Source of the DNA: Lysobacteraceae bacterium
GTDB lineage: Bacteria > Pseudomonadota > Gammaproteobacteria > Xanthomonadales > Xanthomonadaceae
Direction: 5' to 3'
DNA: 19,584 nucleotides
NCBI GenBank assembly: GCA_017990865.1
Contig: JAGNNB010000012.1
Coordinates: forward strand, 1 to 19,584
Positions 1-8,755 of the stretch are shown one piece after another. The notes beneath the pieces are model-generated. The model saw nothing but the letters and a program-made list of their open reading frames with translations, was not told the origin of the DNA and searched no databases. Each line of letters opens with the position of its first letter. Position 1 is the first letter of the stretch. The translations under genes and the position numbers were made by a program.

Positions 1-11
1 GGGGCGATTCC

Positions 12-1171
12 TTGCGCACGTCCAAATCCGCCAACGTGACCGTGTTGGTCACGCTGGCCGTGTTGGTGTTGGGCCTGGGGTTCGCGGCGTGGTGGATGGC
101 CACCTTCGAGCGCGTGATCAAGGTGCAAGCGCTGCCGCCGCGCGGCGAGGCCGCCTACAACCCGTTGTACGCGCTGAAATTGTCGCTGGTCGCCGACGAC
201 CAACCGACCAACGCGCGGCAACGCCTGGAGTTGGACGAGAATCCGCTCGGCCCGCACGATACGTTGCTGCTTTACGGCGATCCCGCCACGCTGCGCGCGC
301 AGGAACGCAGCGAATTGCTCGATTGGGTCGCCCGCGGCGGTCATCTGATTCTGCGCACCCCGGAGCTGAGCGAGGATTTGGACATCGACGATGCCCCGAT
401 CTTCGGCGAATTGGGCCTTCTGCTCGACGGCGTGGGCGAGGACGACGATCCCGTCGCCGAATGCATGGCTCTGCGGGTGGCGCGCGAGGACGATCACGTC
501 GAGTTCTGCAATGCGCGCCGTTTCGCGTTCGCCGACGACGGCCCCGAGATTCTGCTCAGTTGGGACGACGAAGCCACCGAAACCAGCGTGTTCGCGCGCT
601 TGGCCCACGGCCGCGGTACGGTCGATGTGCTGGCGGATCTGGATTTCCTGAACAACTATCAGCTCGAAGATGGCCCGCACTACGCGCTGGCGCTGCAATT
701 GTTCCAGCCCAATCGCGGCGAAGGCGGCACCGCGCATTTGATCTACAGCGCCGATGTGCCGTCGCTGTTCCGATTGATGATGCGCTACGGCTGGATGATC
801 GCGACGCCGCTGTTGTTGGCGCTGATCCTGTGGCTGTGGCTGCGCACCGAACGTCTCGGTCCGTTGCAGCCGTCGCCCGCGGTCGAACGCCGTTCGCTGC
901 TCGAACACGTGCAGGCCAACGGCGATCATCTGTACCGCTATGGCCGCAGCGCCGTGCTGTACGCCGCCGTGTTCGAAGCGTTCCTGCGCCGCTTGCGTCG
1001 GCGCGACCCCTACGCCGCCGCGCTCGAGGGCGTGCTGCGCGTCGAAGCGATCGCCCGCCGCACCGGCATGAGCGCGGCGGAGATCGAAGACGCATTGCGT
1101 TATCCCCGCCCGCGCGACCCCCGCGATTTCGTGTACCGGATCGCCAAACTTCTCCACTTGAGACACCGCCT

Positions 1172-1175
<4 letters not shown>
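12..1175 (+). CDS. DUF4350 domain-containing membrane protein
   Basis: The 387-residue protein has an N-terminal membrane segment (about 9-29), a soluble extracytoplasmic domain (about 35-250), a second membrane segment (about 259-278) and a cytoplasmic tail. The tail holds the RSLLEHVQANGDHLYRYGR stretch typical of DUF4350 proteins. The middle domain resembles the GATase-like fold of this family (TLLLYGDP, WVARGGHLIL), which has no demonstrated reaction. DUF4350 genes commonly sit beside MoxR and DUF58 genes, as here, and are thought to belong to the same membrane-associated unit. The start used is TTG at 12; the frame stays open to the window edge, so a start outside the window is possible. 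The stop overlaps the next ATG by 4 bp (ATGA, 1172-1175), indicating translational coupling. The family call is firm; the cellular role is unknown. Confidence 0.85.
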
Positions 1176-2193
<1,018 letters not shown>

Positions 2194-2197
<4 letters not shown>

Positions 2198-3633
2198 ACG
2201 CGACTGCGGCCACGCCCGCGACCACCTCGACGACGCCACCGCCGCTGTCCGGTCCCGCCCGGAAAGCGACGAACGCGTCGGCCCCGCGCCCGCGCTTCGT
2301 GGTGGAAGCCGCGCCGCGCACGCGCGCCTGGATCCGTCCGGGGCCGTTGTTGGTGTGGGCGGCGATCGTGTGGGCCGCGATTGGCATAGCCGCGAGTTTG
2401 AATCTCATCACCGTCGCGGTGTGGGCGGGCATAGGCGGCGGTGTTGCAGTGTTGGCGTTGTTGGATGCGCTGCTGTTGCGCGGCGCGCCCACGCCGGAAG
2501 TGGCGCGCGAAGTGCCCGAGGCCTGGCCCATCGGCGTCGAACGCGATGTGCGCTTGCGTATCGAACATTACGGCCGCCGCTTGCGTGTGGATGTGCACGA
2601 TCTGCACCCGGGCGATTGGCCGATGCGCGACTTGCCGCGTCGGCTCAATCTGGACGACGGCAGCGTCAGCACGCTCGCTTACCACTTGCGTCCGATCGCG
2701 CGCGGCAATTTCCGTTTCGAAGGCACCCAATTGCGCCTGTATTCGCCGCTGCGGTTGTGGCGGCAATCGCGCATGGCCGGCACCGTGCAATCGGTGCGCG
2801 TGTTCCCGAATTTCGCGCCGCTCGCCGGCTTCGCATTGTTCAGCGCCGAACAGGCCTCGCGCCTGGTCGGCGCGCATATCCGGCGCCGTCGCGGCGAAGG
2901 CACCGATTTCCATCAGATGCGCGAATATCGTGTCGGCGACAGCATGCGCCAGATCGATTGGAAAGCGACCGCGCGCGCGCGCAAGCTTATCTCGCGCGAA
3001 TACCAGGACGAAAAGAACCAGCAATTGCTGCTGGTGCTCGATACCGGCCGCCGCATGCTGGCGCACGAAGCCGGCTTGTCGCATTTCGACCGCGCGCTGG
3101 ATGCGGCGTTGGTGGTCTCGTACATCGCGCTGCGTCGCGGCGACGCCGTCGGCCTGCTCGCCACCGGCGGCGACGAACGCTGGGTGGCGCCGCAACGCAG
3201 CATGGCCGCGATCGACACCTTGCTGCGCGCCAGCTACGACATCCAACCCAAACCCATCGCCACCGATTACCTCGCCGCCGCCACCGATCTCGCCCTGCGC
3301 CAACGCCGCCGCGCGTTGGTGATGCTGGTGACCAATCTGCGCGACGAAGACATCGAAGACGTGCTCGCCGCCGTGCGCCTGCTGCAGCGGCGACATCTGG
3401 TCGTCGTCGCCAGCCTGCGCGAACGCGACCTCGACGAAGTGCTCGACCAACCCGTCGACGACCTCCGCAGCGCCGTCCGTGCTGCCGCCGCCGCCCGCTA
3501 CATCGCCCAACGCGCCGCCGCCCACGACGTCCTGCGCAACCACCGCGTGATGGTGCTCGACGTCACCTGCGAAGAACTCCCCGGCGCTCTCGTCGAGCAG
3601 TACCTGTCGATCAAACGCAGCGGGTTGTTGTAG
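2194..3633 (+). CDS. DUF58 domain-containing protein
   Basis: The 479-residue protein has a proline/threonine-rich N-terminus and two adjacent membrane segments (about 50-70 and 72-95). The DUF58 signature EGTDFHQMREYRVGDSMRQI runs from about 235, followed by DWKATARARKLISREYQDE. The C-terminal region has the VWA-like beginning LLLVLDTGRRM (about 279-288). DUF58 proteins are the usual companions of MoxR ATPases and are membrane-attached with a cytoplasmic domain. The MIDAS motif reads DTGRR rather than DxSxS, which I believe is common in this subfamily. The start at 2194 is chosen for its ATGA overlap with the MoxR stop; the longer upstream frame is MoxR shadow. The gene ends at a GC-rich palindrome. 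Function beyond partnership with MoxR is inference. Confidence 0.92.
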
Positions 3634-3651
3634 GGCGGGCCCTGGCCCGCC
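3634..3651. repeat. Palindromic repeat / probable operon terminator
   Basis: GGCGGGCC and GGCCCGCC form a perfect 8-bp stem around a 2-base loop, starting directly after the DUF58 stop codon. It has no T-run, so it is not a classical intrinsic terminator. It resembles the short REP-like palindromes seen after genes in xanthomonads. A role in 3'-end formation or mRNA protection is inference. It also marks the left edge of the AT-richer accessory stretch. Confidence 0.6.
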
Positions 3652-3760
3652 GAATGTTCCGATGCTGAGATTAAAAAGCATCGTGTTTGCGCAATACGCG
3701 TGTCAGAGTATCGAGACAGATACCGAAGTAACTTGCGATCCAACAACAGAGGCCATGGAC

Positions 3761-4402
3761 ATGCCTATAAGAGCGCTCTTCCTAGGATTTTTTCTGTTTC
3801 AGTTTTCTCTTTACGGGTTCGCGAAATCCACTGCCGATGGTCGATTGATCACGGATGCCGGCGTGGCGAAAGGCACGGAGCCGGGGTTCGTGTACGTGGA
3901 GGGTATGGAGTACAAAATCGTCCAAGTTCAAACCGAAAAAGGACTATTCCTCGTTCTTTCGCCGAGTATGGGTGTCGGGTCTGTATTGGAAGGCGAGAAA
4001 ATATTCTTTTCGGGCAGGACTCGAAAAATTGCAGCGCTCGATATCGTCAATACAAAAGAAGGTTATCTCTATCGTCAAGAGTCGCAGACGATGCAGGAAC
4101 AAATCATGGGACATATGGCCCGGGCTCAGCAGATGGCAGTTCGCCCGCCGTTGGCCGCGCCCAATACCGTTCCGATTACGCTGGTCGAAACGAATGAACA
4201 AAAGCGTGAGAGCGAACGAAGAGAGTCGGAGGCGAGAGCGGAAAGCAGAGTCAATATCTGGCTTGCGGCGCTTAGTTTCTTTGTGGCTCTGCTGAGCATT
4301 GAGAGGATTCCAAAATTAGTTCACGCTCTTTTGGTGCCTTTCAAAGCGATTTTCGCCAAATTTAAGAAGCCTAACGCAGATGATGCGAAACCAGCAAAGT
4401 AG
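3761..4402 (+). CDS. Hypothetical secreted or membrane-anchored protein
   Basis: I do not recognise this 213-residue protein. It begins with a basic-hydrophobic signal-like segment (MPIRALFLGFFLFQFSLYGF, 1-20). A domain rich in short beta-like runs follows (about 40-95: FVYVEGMEYKIVQVQ, GLFLVLSPS). Next come a charged, glutamate/arginine-rich stretch (about 145-163), a hydrophobic segment (about 165-182) and a lysine-rich tail. This suggests a periplasmic domain held by a C-terminal membrane helix. The ATG at 3761 is preferred because AGAGG lies 8 nt upstream and it begins directly with the signal segment; ATG 3755 and an upstream frame from 3662 are also open. Codon use is visibly more AT-rich than in the flanking operons, suggesting acquisition. 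The stop codon TAG (4400-4402) lies inside the first bases of a palindromic repeat, so the present C-terminus may be an insertion product. Confidence 0.65.
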   Translation: MPIRALFLGFFLFQFSLYGFAKSTADGRLITDAGVAKGTEPGFVYVEGMEYKIVQVQTEKGLFLVLSPSMGVGSVLEGEKIFFSGRTRKIAALDIVNTKEGYLYRQESQTMQEQIMGHMARAQQMAVRPPLAAPNTVPITLVETNEQKRESERRESEARAESRVNIWLAALSFFVALLSIERIPKLVHALLVPFKAIFAKFKKPNADDAKPAK

Positions 4403-4480
4403 CCCGGATAAGGCCGCAGGCCGCATCCGGGGCGCTGTCTTCGCGAAAAGCCCCGGATGCGCTGCGCTTGTGCGGGTTAC
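4399..4480. repeat. Long palindromic repeat, copy 1
   Basis: The element begins GTAGCCCGGATAAGG and ends GTGCGGGTTAC. GCATCCGGGG (4423-4432) pairs perfectly with CCCCGGATGC (4451-4460), and the outer ends pair imperfectly. It is closely similar to the copy at 5262-5342, including the central GGGGCGCTGTCTTC. The style, with GTAGCCCGGATAAG at one end and CTTATCCGGGCTAC at the other, is a widespread intergenic repeat type in Gammaproteobacteria. It supplies the stop codon of the preceding gene. The 162 bases after it, up to 4642, hold no gene I can support. Confidence 0.85.
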
Positions 4481-4642
4481 GCGACTGATCGGTATTTGCC
4501 GGCGGAACATCCAGTTGCCAACGTCCACTCTTGGCTTTCGCGACACAGGAAAATCCCTTGTTTACCGTAGGAATCCGATTGACACCCGGCGAGCGACGGT
4601 GGCAGCGTATGTGCTATGCCCCGGTTTTGGGGTCTATTAATA

Positions 4643-4649
4643 GTTAGGC
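4643..4649 (+). other. Integron core site (GTTRRRY)
   Basis: GTTAGGC fits the GTTRRRY core recombination consensus and lies 14 bases upstream of the cassette ORF start. It is the exact inverse complement of the GCCTAAC box at 5213-5219. The sequence to its left (GTCTATTAATA) does not let me tell whether it came from an attI site or from the end of a preceding attC. Confidence 0.6.
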
Positions 4650-4652
4650 CTT

Positions 4653-4658
4653 AAGGAG
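4653..4658 (+). promoter_or_regulatory. Ribosome binding site of the cassette gene
   Basis: AAGGAG lies 5 nt before the ATG at 4664. It is the clearest Shine-Dalgarno sequence in the window and fixes the start. Several other genes here rely on overlapping starts or show no clear site. Confidence 0.8.
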
Positions 4659-4663
4659 AGTTT

Positions 4664-5218
4664 ATGGCCACTGTTCCAAGTTACAAAGCGCTTCTGAGGA
4701 TATATGAGGACTTGCCAACTGAGGTAAAGAATCATTTTGAATATATCCCACAGTTAATTAAATCCTTTCCGTATGAGGTTTCGCTCGCGTACGCTTTTTT
4801 GAAGATCGAACAAGCTCATAACAGAGCTCTATACGGCGGTGTCGTGAAAATTCACCGCGGTGAAGCAGAGTTTGTTCGTCGCGTCATGAACTATCAGCAC
4901 CTAACGAGGGATGGATTCAAAGACATATACAAAAATGTTTTTGGAGCTGCTTTAAGCAAGGCCTCATCCGAGAAGTTAGACGACGCAGAAAAAATCAGAG
5001 ACCGAGTCATTCATGGAAAGCCTGTTCCCGATAATGTTATGCGTGATGCTATTGCAGATTGCTTGCAATATGGGCAACTTTTCAATGCTGACGTAACCGC
5101 CTCAGCCGGCTTCATGCCTTTTGGCAACATGCGCGGCTTTAAGGGACGTGCCGACTCGCTGGACAAGCGGACTACGAAGTGGCTAATGCGGGGTCTTGGC
5201 TTTGGCGTTAAGGCCTAA
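4664..5218 (+). CDS. Cassette-encoded hypothetical protein with HEPN-like motif
   Basis: The product is 184 residues, mostly predicted helical and soluble, with no signal peptide or membrane segment. I do not recognise a named family. Two features recall HEPN nucleases: an early helix (about 38-57, including SLAYAFLKIEQAHNRALYG) and a later helix ending in RDRVIHGK. There R112 and H117 form the R-x4-H pattern that is catalytic in many HEPN RNases. A glycine-rich tail with MPFGNMRGFKGRADSLDKRT follows (151-170). The start is fixed by AAGGAG 5 nt upstream; the stop lies within the attC inverse core site, as is usual for cassette genes. HEPN proteins often act in toxin-antitoxin or phage-defence roles, but no antitoxin-like partner is adjacent. 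The fold assignment is a hypothesis from one motif. Confidence 0.75.
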   Translation: MATVPSYKALLRIYEDLPTEVKNHFEYIPQLIKSFPYEVSLAYAFLKIEQAHNRALYGGVVKIHRGEAEFVRRVMNYQHLTRDGFKDIYKNVFGAALSKASSEKLDDAEKIRDRVIHGKPVPDNVMRDAIADCLQYGQLFNADVTASAGFMPFGNMRGFKGRADSLDKRTTKWLMRGLGFGVKA

Positions 5219-5253
5219 CAATTCGTTCAAGCCGACACCGCATCGTGGTGTCG
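5213..5253 (+). other. Truncated attC recombination site (R'' and L'' half)
   Basis: GCCTAAC (R'', 5213-5219), spacer AATTC, GTTCAAGC (L'', 5225-5232) and a hairpin CGACACC/GGTGTCG (5233-5239 with 5247-5253, 7-base loop) match the order and spacing of the first half of classical 59-base elements. The expected L' box (GCTTRA-like) and R' box (GTTRRRY) do not follow. Instead CCAGCAAC leads straight into palindromic repeat copy 2. The site is therefore probably inactive as a recombination target. Confidence 0.68.
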
Positions 5254-5261
5254 CCAGCAAC

Positions 5262-5342
5262 GTAGCCGAATAAGACGGTAGGCCGCATCCGGGGCGCTGT
5301 CTTCACGAAAATCCCCGGATGCGCTGCGCTTATCCGGGCTAC
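5262..5342. repeat. Long palindromic repeat, copy 2
   Basis: This is the same element as at 4399-4480, with GCATCCGGGG (5285-5294) pairing with CCCCGGATGC (5313-5322) and the ends GTAGCC and GGGCTAC pairing. Between the copies the first 20 bases have diverged; the centre and right arm are nearly identical. It lies between two converging genes and may act as a bidirectional 3'-end structure. It abuts the broken attC site on its left. Confidence 0.85.
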
Positions 5343-5358
5343 GCGTTTCCGGTTCGAA

Positions 5359-6237
5359 TCACATCGCCACCCGATCCGTCGGCGGGGCCGAGGTCGCATT
5401 CGCATCCTCATCCGGGCCGAGCAATTGCTTCCAGCCCAAATAAATCGCATTCGTCGAAATCGGCGCGATCACGGCGACGAAGATCGCGTTGAGCGCGAGG
5501 CCCGCGCCGGCTTGTCCCAGCAGCGGCACCAGCAGCAAGCCGAAGACGCCGATGACGACCATCGCGATGGCGCCGACGATGCACATCGTGATGGCGAACA
5601 ACAGCATCGCCGGCAGGTTGCGCAGGCAGGTGCGCACGCTGCGGCCGAGGGCCGCCAGCAAACCGACATCGCCGAAGATCATGTCCGGCAACAGGGTGAA
5701 GGTGAGCAAGCCGATTGCGATCACCGTCGCGAGCGCGACGCCGACGAACAGGACGATGCCGCCGAGCGGCAGCCCGGAGAGCGCTTCGGGCGTGACGGCT
5801 TCCGCGCCGCCGGCCTGCAGTTCTTGCATGGTCGTGGCGAAGCGTTCCGCTTCCTCGAAACCGACCAGCCAACCGAGCAACATGCCGACCACGAGCAGCG
5901 CCAGCAATTGCGGCCCCAGCACGCCGATCAACAAGCGCCCGGCGTTGCCGCCCTGCAGCGCGCGAAACAGTTGCCCGGGACCGGCGCCGCGACCTTCGTC
6001 CACTTCGCGCGCGACGTAGAACAGCGCCAGCACCACCAGCGCCGAAGCGATCAAGGCGATGAATTGAACCAGCGCGGCGATCTGCGTGCCCGCGCCGGCC
6101 ATCAAACTCGGCAGGATGCCGAGCACGCCCAGCCACAGGCCGTACAGACCGAACCCGCGCGGGTCGCGCCACCATAATTTGACGCCGTCGATCACCCATG
6201 CCGCGCCTGCGAAGGGTTCCACTTTGCGAATGCTCAT
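5359..6237 (-). CDS. BPSS1780 family membrane protein
   Basis: The 292-residue integral membrane protein begins MSIRKVEPFAGAAWVIDGVK, the start typical of BPSS1780-family proteins, which have no known function. About six hydrophobic segments can be seen: 28-47, 51-75, 103-126, 158-182, 208-238 and 244-266. A polar loop lies between the third and fourth (about 127-155), and the family-like ending has ISTNAIYLGWKQL. The start at 6237 is chosen because it gives the conserved N-terminus; GGAG lies 11 nt upstream, and the longer frame runs into the amidotransferase gene. It lies 83 bp downstream of the amidotransferase on the same strand and could be co-transcribed with it. Confidence 0.85.
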   Translation of the reverse strand: MSIRKVEPFAGAAWVIDGVKLWWRDPRGFGLYGLWLGVLGILPSLMAGAGTQIAALVQFIALIASALVVLALFYVAREVDEGRGAGPGQLFRALQGGNAGRLLIGVLGPQLLALLVVGMLLGWLVGFEEAERFATTMQELQAGGAEAVTPEALSGLPLGGIVLFVGVALATVIAIGLLTFTLLPDMIFGDVGLLAALGRSVRTCLRNLPAMLLFAITMCIVGAIAMVVIGVFGLLLVPLLGQAGAGLALNAIFVAVIAPISTNAIYLGWKQLLGPDEDANATSAPPTDRVAM

Positions 6238-6320
6238 GCGCGCGACGACTCTCCGACGATCGAAATCAGTGACAAAACGTTCAACAACGGAATAACGACA
6301 AGAAACGACGACCGCGAACG

Positions 6321-7064
6321 TCAATGTCCGCGCAAGACGGCCGCGTGGCGCACGAAACGACGCAGCAGACCGCGCGCGTGCGGCGTGGGTTTGACGCTCT
6401 TCGCCATCCCGCGATGGCACTGACCTTCGCGTTGCAGGGCCTCGCGCCGCGCACGCACGTAGCCGCGCATGTGATCGACGCTGAATTCCGGGTGGAATTG
6501 CAGGCCCCAGGCGTGATCGCGCCAACGGAAGGCTTGGCAATCGTCTTGATCGGAGCGCGCCAACACCGTGGCGTCGGCCGGCGGCTTCAGTACGCTCTGC
6601 AGATGGCTCACCTGCACCCGGAAGCGCTCCGGCATCGGCGCGAACAGCGGGTCGTCGCTCGCGTGCGGATGCAGTTCCACCGGCACCGTGCCCATCTCGC
6701 GGCCGCGTGGGTTGTAGTCCACCGCGCCGCCCAGGGCATGCGCCAGCAATTGATGGCCGTAACAGATGCCCAGCACCGGCAGGCCCGCGTCCAGTCGCTC
6801 GCGCAGCCAATCGGCGGAGCGCTCGCTCCAGTCGTGACGGTCGGTGACCATCGAACTGGAGCCGGTCACGATCACTCCCACGATGTCCGCCTGCGCGGGC
6901 AGGGCCTCGCCGGCTTCCACGTTCACCGCGAGGGTTTGGTCGGCCGACAGCCCGGCGGCCACCCGGATCCAATGCGGAAACCGCCCGTGCCGGCGCAGGC
7001 TGTCCACCGGTTGTCCGGTTTCGATGATCAGGAAGCGGTCGTTGGGGCGGGGACGGGCGTTCAC
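6321..7064 (-). CDS. Class I glutamine amidotransferase
   Basis: The 247-residue protein has the full class I amidotransferase triad: nucleophile Cys101 in LGICYGHQ (98-105), His191 and Glu193 in LQFHPEF (188-194). An oxyanion region VTGSSSM lies at 66-72. It matches the stand-alone GMP-synthase-like amidotransferases found in many proteobacteria, which hydrolyse glutamine to release ammonia for an unknown acceptor. No synthetase domain is attached, so it is not GuaA. The GTG at 7064 is used because it sits just before the conserved RFLIIETGQ strand; there is no nearby in-frame ATG and no clear ribosome site. The gene is divergent from glyQ, with 72 bp between the starts. The true acceptor cannot be read from sequence. 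Confidence 0.87.
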   Translation of the reverse strand: MNARPRPNDRFLIIETGQPVDSLRRHGRFPHWIRVAAGLSADQTLAVNVEAGEALPAQADIVGVIVTGSSSMVTDRHDWSERSADWLRERLDAGLPVLGICYGHQLLAHALGGAVDYNPRGREMGTVPVELHPHASDDPLFAPMPERFRVQVSHLQSVLKPPADATVLARSDQDDCQAFRWRDHAWGLQFHPEFSVDHMRGYVRARREALQREGQCHRGMAKSVKPTPHARGLLRRFVRHAAVLRGH

Positions 7065-7100
7065 GGGGCGTAGGCGGGGCGGGTTGCGAGGGGCGACGCT

Positions 7101-7106
7101 TATACT
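7101..7106 (+). promoter_or_regulatory. Candidate -10 element for glyQ
   Basis: TATACT stands out in the GC-rich gap between the divergent amidotransferase and glyQ genes and lies 30 nt before the glyQ ATG. No good -35 hexamer is found 16-18 nt upstream. The opposite strand of the same spot reads TAGTATA, so it could also serve the amidotransferase gene. No leader structure such as a T-box fits in the short gap. Confidence 0.35.
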
Positions 7107-7136
7107 ACCCAGTCCCCACACCGCCAGCGCTTCGAC

Positions 7137-8084
7137 ATGCAGGGACCGACATTCCAAAACCTCATACTCCGCCTCAACGAATACTGGGCGGGGCAGGGCT
7201 GCGTGCTGATCCAGCCGCTCGACCTCGAAGTCGGCGCCGGCACCTTCCACCCGGCCACCTTCCTGCGCGCGTTGGGCCCGGAGCCGTGGAACGCCGCTTA
7301 CGTGCAGCCCAGCCGCCGCCCCACCGACGGCCGCTACGGCGAAAACCCCAACCGCCTGCAGCATTACTACCAATACCAGGTGGTGATGAAGCCCAACCCC
7401 GACAATATCGTCGAGCTGTATTTCGAATCGCTGAAAGCGCTCGGCATCGACCCGAACATCCATGACCTTCGTTTGGTCGAGGACAACTGGGAATCGCCGA
7501 CGCTCGGCGCCTGGGGTTTGGGCTGGGAAGTTTGGCTCAACGGCATGGAGGTGACGCAGTTCACCTACTTCCAACAAGCCGGCGGCTTGGAATGCAAACC
7601 AGTGCTGGGCGAGATCACCTACGGCCTGGAGCGGCTCTGCATGTATCTGCAGAACTGCGACAACGTCTACGACCTGATCTGGACCGTCGGTCCGCAGGGC
7701 GCAGTGACTTACGGCGATGTGTTCCTGCAGAACGAACGCGAACAAAGCGCGTACAACTTCGAGCATGCGAACGTCGAAGAATTGTTCCACCGCTTCGACG
7801 CCTGCGAAGCCGAAGCGCTGAAACTGGTCGAACTCGGCTTGCCGCTGCCGGCCTACGACCAGGTCTGCAAAGCCTCGCATTCGTTCAACCTGCTGGATGC
7901 GCGCCGCGCGATTTCCGTCACCGAACGCCAACGCTACATTCTGCGCGTGCGCAATCTGGCCCGGTCCGTGGCCGAGAGTTACCACGCGCAGCGCGAAAAG
8001 CTCGGCTTCCCGGTGCTGAAGGACGAAGCCAAGCGCGCGGCCTTGGGTTTGGCGCCGTTGACCGCGGCGCAGGACGCGGCGTGA
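7137..8084 (+). CDS. glyQ: Glycine--tRNA ligase alpha subunit
   Basis: GlyQ is the catalytic alpha subunit of the alpha2-beta2 glycyl-tRNA synthetase. It activates glycine with ATP and charges tRNA-Gly in the cytoplasm. The 315-residue product starts [20 protein letters not shown] and has [20 protein letters not shown] (31-50), [20 protein letters not shown] (61-80), [16 protein letters not shown] (about 135-150) and [14 protein letters not shown] (159-172). All are diagnostic class II features of GlyQ, and the length is usual. The start agrees with the conserved family N-terminus. The stop overlaps the GTG start of the next gene (GTGA, 8081-8084). Its partner glyS lies 1.2 kb downstream rather than adjacent. 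Confidence 0.98.
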   Translation: MQGPTFQNLILRLNEYWAGQGCVLIQPLDLEVGAGTFHPATFLRALGPEPWNAAYVQPSRRPTDGRYGENPNRLQHYYQYQVVMKPNPDNIVELYFESLKALGIDPNIHDLRLVEDNWESPTLGAWGLGWEVWLNGMEVTQFTYFQQAGGLECKPVLGEITYGLERLCMYLQNCDNVYDLIWTVGPQGAVTYGDVFLQNEREQSAYNFEHANVEELFHRFDACEAEALKLVELGLPLPAYDQVCKASHSFNLLDARRAISVTERQRYILRVRNLARSVAESYHAQREKLGFPVLKDEAKRAALGLAPLTAAQDAA

Positions 8085-8755
8085 GCGACACCGCCGCCGC
8101 GCGTGATGTCTTGATCGGCATGTACGACTCGCCGTTCGTGCGGCGCGTCGCGATCAGCATGGATGCCCTCGGCTTCCCGTTCGAGCATCGCGACTGGTCG
8201 GTGGGCAAGGATTTCGATCGCATCCGCGAATACAGCCCGCTCGGTCGCGTGCCGGTGTTGGTGCCGGCCGAAGGCGCGCCGCTGACCGAGTCGGCGATGA
8301 TCCTGGAACATCTGGACGATCTCGTCGGCCCCGAGCGCGCGTTGATGCCGCCCAGCGGCCCCGCGCGCCGCGAAGCGCTGCGGATCCTGGCGTTCGCGAC
8401 AGGCGCGGCCGAGAAAGCCATCCAGATCGTCGGCGAACGCGTGTTTCGGCCGGAAGAAAAACGACATGCGCCCTACGTCGAGCGCTGCCGCACGCAGATG
8501 CGCGGCGCACTCGGCGAATTGGACAACGCATGCGCGCAGGCGGCCGATCGCGAGTGGTTGATCGGCGGGCGCATCGGTCAAGCCGACATCACCGTCGGTT
8601 GTTTCGTCACCTACGTGCGCGAAGCCGTGCCCGAACCGATCGACGATTTCCCCGCACTGCGCGCGCGCGTGGATCGTTATCAGGCGTTGCCGGCGTTCCA
8701 GCGTTACTACGCGCCGTTTTTTCAGCCCGATGCCAGCGGGAGCGCGCGCGCATGA
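8081..8755 (+). CDS. Glutathione S-transferase family protein
   Basis: The 224-residue protein has an N-terminal thioredoxin-like domain (about 10-85): [12 protein letters not shown], then GRVPVL with the cis-proline at 58, then [13 protein letters not shown], whose Glu-Ser binds the glutathione gamma-glutamyl group in GSTs. An all-helical C-terminal domain follows (about 95-215, including [20 protein letters not shown]). Ser17 sits where catalytic Ser/Cys occurs in several bacterial classes. The substrate is unknown. The GTG start at 8081 overlaps the glyQ stop by 4 bp, so the gene is translationally coupled to glyQ; its own stop overlaps the cupin start by 4 bp. The coupling argues for expression with the glycyl-tRNA synthetase operon, though no functional link is evident. 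Confidence 0.88.
   Translation: MSDTAAARDVLIGMYDSPFVRRVAISMDALGFPFEHRDWSVGKDFDRIREYSPLGRVPVLVPAEGAPLTESAMILEHLDDLVGPERALMPPSGPARREALRILAFATGAAEKAIQIVGERVFRPEEKRHAPYVERCRTQMRGALGELDNACAQAADREWLIGGRIGQADITVGCFVTYVREAVPEPIDDFPALRARVDRYQALPAFQRYYAPFFQPDASGSARA

Larger units (their letters stand above)
4644..5253 (+). mobile_element. Orphan integron-type gene cassette (3' end truncated)
   Basis: The segment has the layout of a single integron cassette. It starts with a core site GTTAGGC (4643-4649, cut after G), followed by a ribosome site and one ORF. The ORF's stop codon lies inside the inverse core site GCCTAAC (5213-5219), followed by AATTC, GTTCAAGC and a hairpin, as in attC sites. The first 12 bases from the core, GTTAGGCCTTAA (4643-4654), are the exact inverse complement of 5208-5219, as expected if the two ends met in a circular cassette. 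No integrase gene and no second cassette are in the window. The second half of attC (L' and R') is missing and a palindromic repeat begins there. Base composition is AT-rich compared with the flanks, consistent with transfer. Confidence 0.72.

Noticed and set aside
3662..3760. Upstream in-frame start for the secreted protein
   Set aside because: Starting at 3662 buries the signal-like segment 33 residues in. AGAGG is well placed only for ATG 3761.
4579..4584. Perfect TTGACA, considered as a promoter for the cassette (integron Pc-like)
   Set aside because: No -10 hexamer lies 16-18 bases downstream; TATGTG is 23 bases away. A lone -35 match is not enough.
4380..4640. An 86-codon plus frame after the secreted protein gene
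   Set aside because: It begins within the preceding gene, runs through a palindromic repeat, and has no ribosome site or coding character.
5425..6177. Plus-strand frame opposite the BPSS1780-family gene
   Set aside because: The minus strand encodes a convincing multi-pass membrane protein. The plus product is Gln/His/Asp-rich shadow.
7065..7136. T-box or glycine riboswitch upstream of glyQ
   Set aside because: The gap to the divergent gene is 72 bases, too short for such a leader, and no structured motif is visible.
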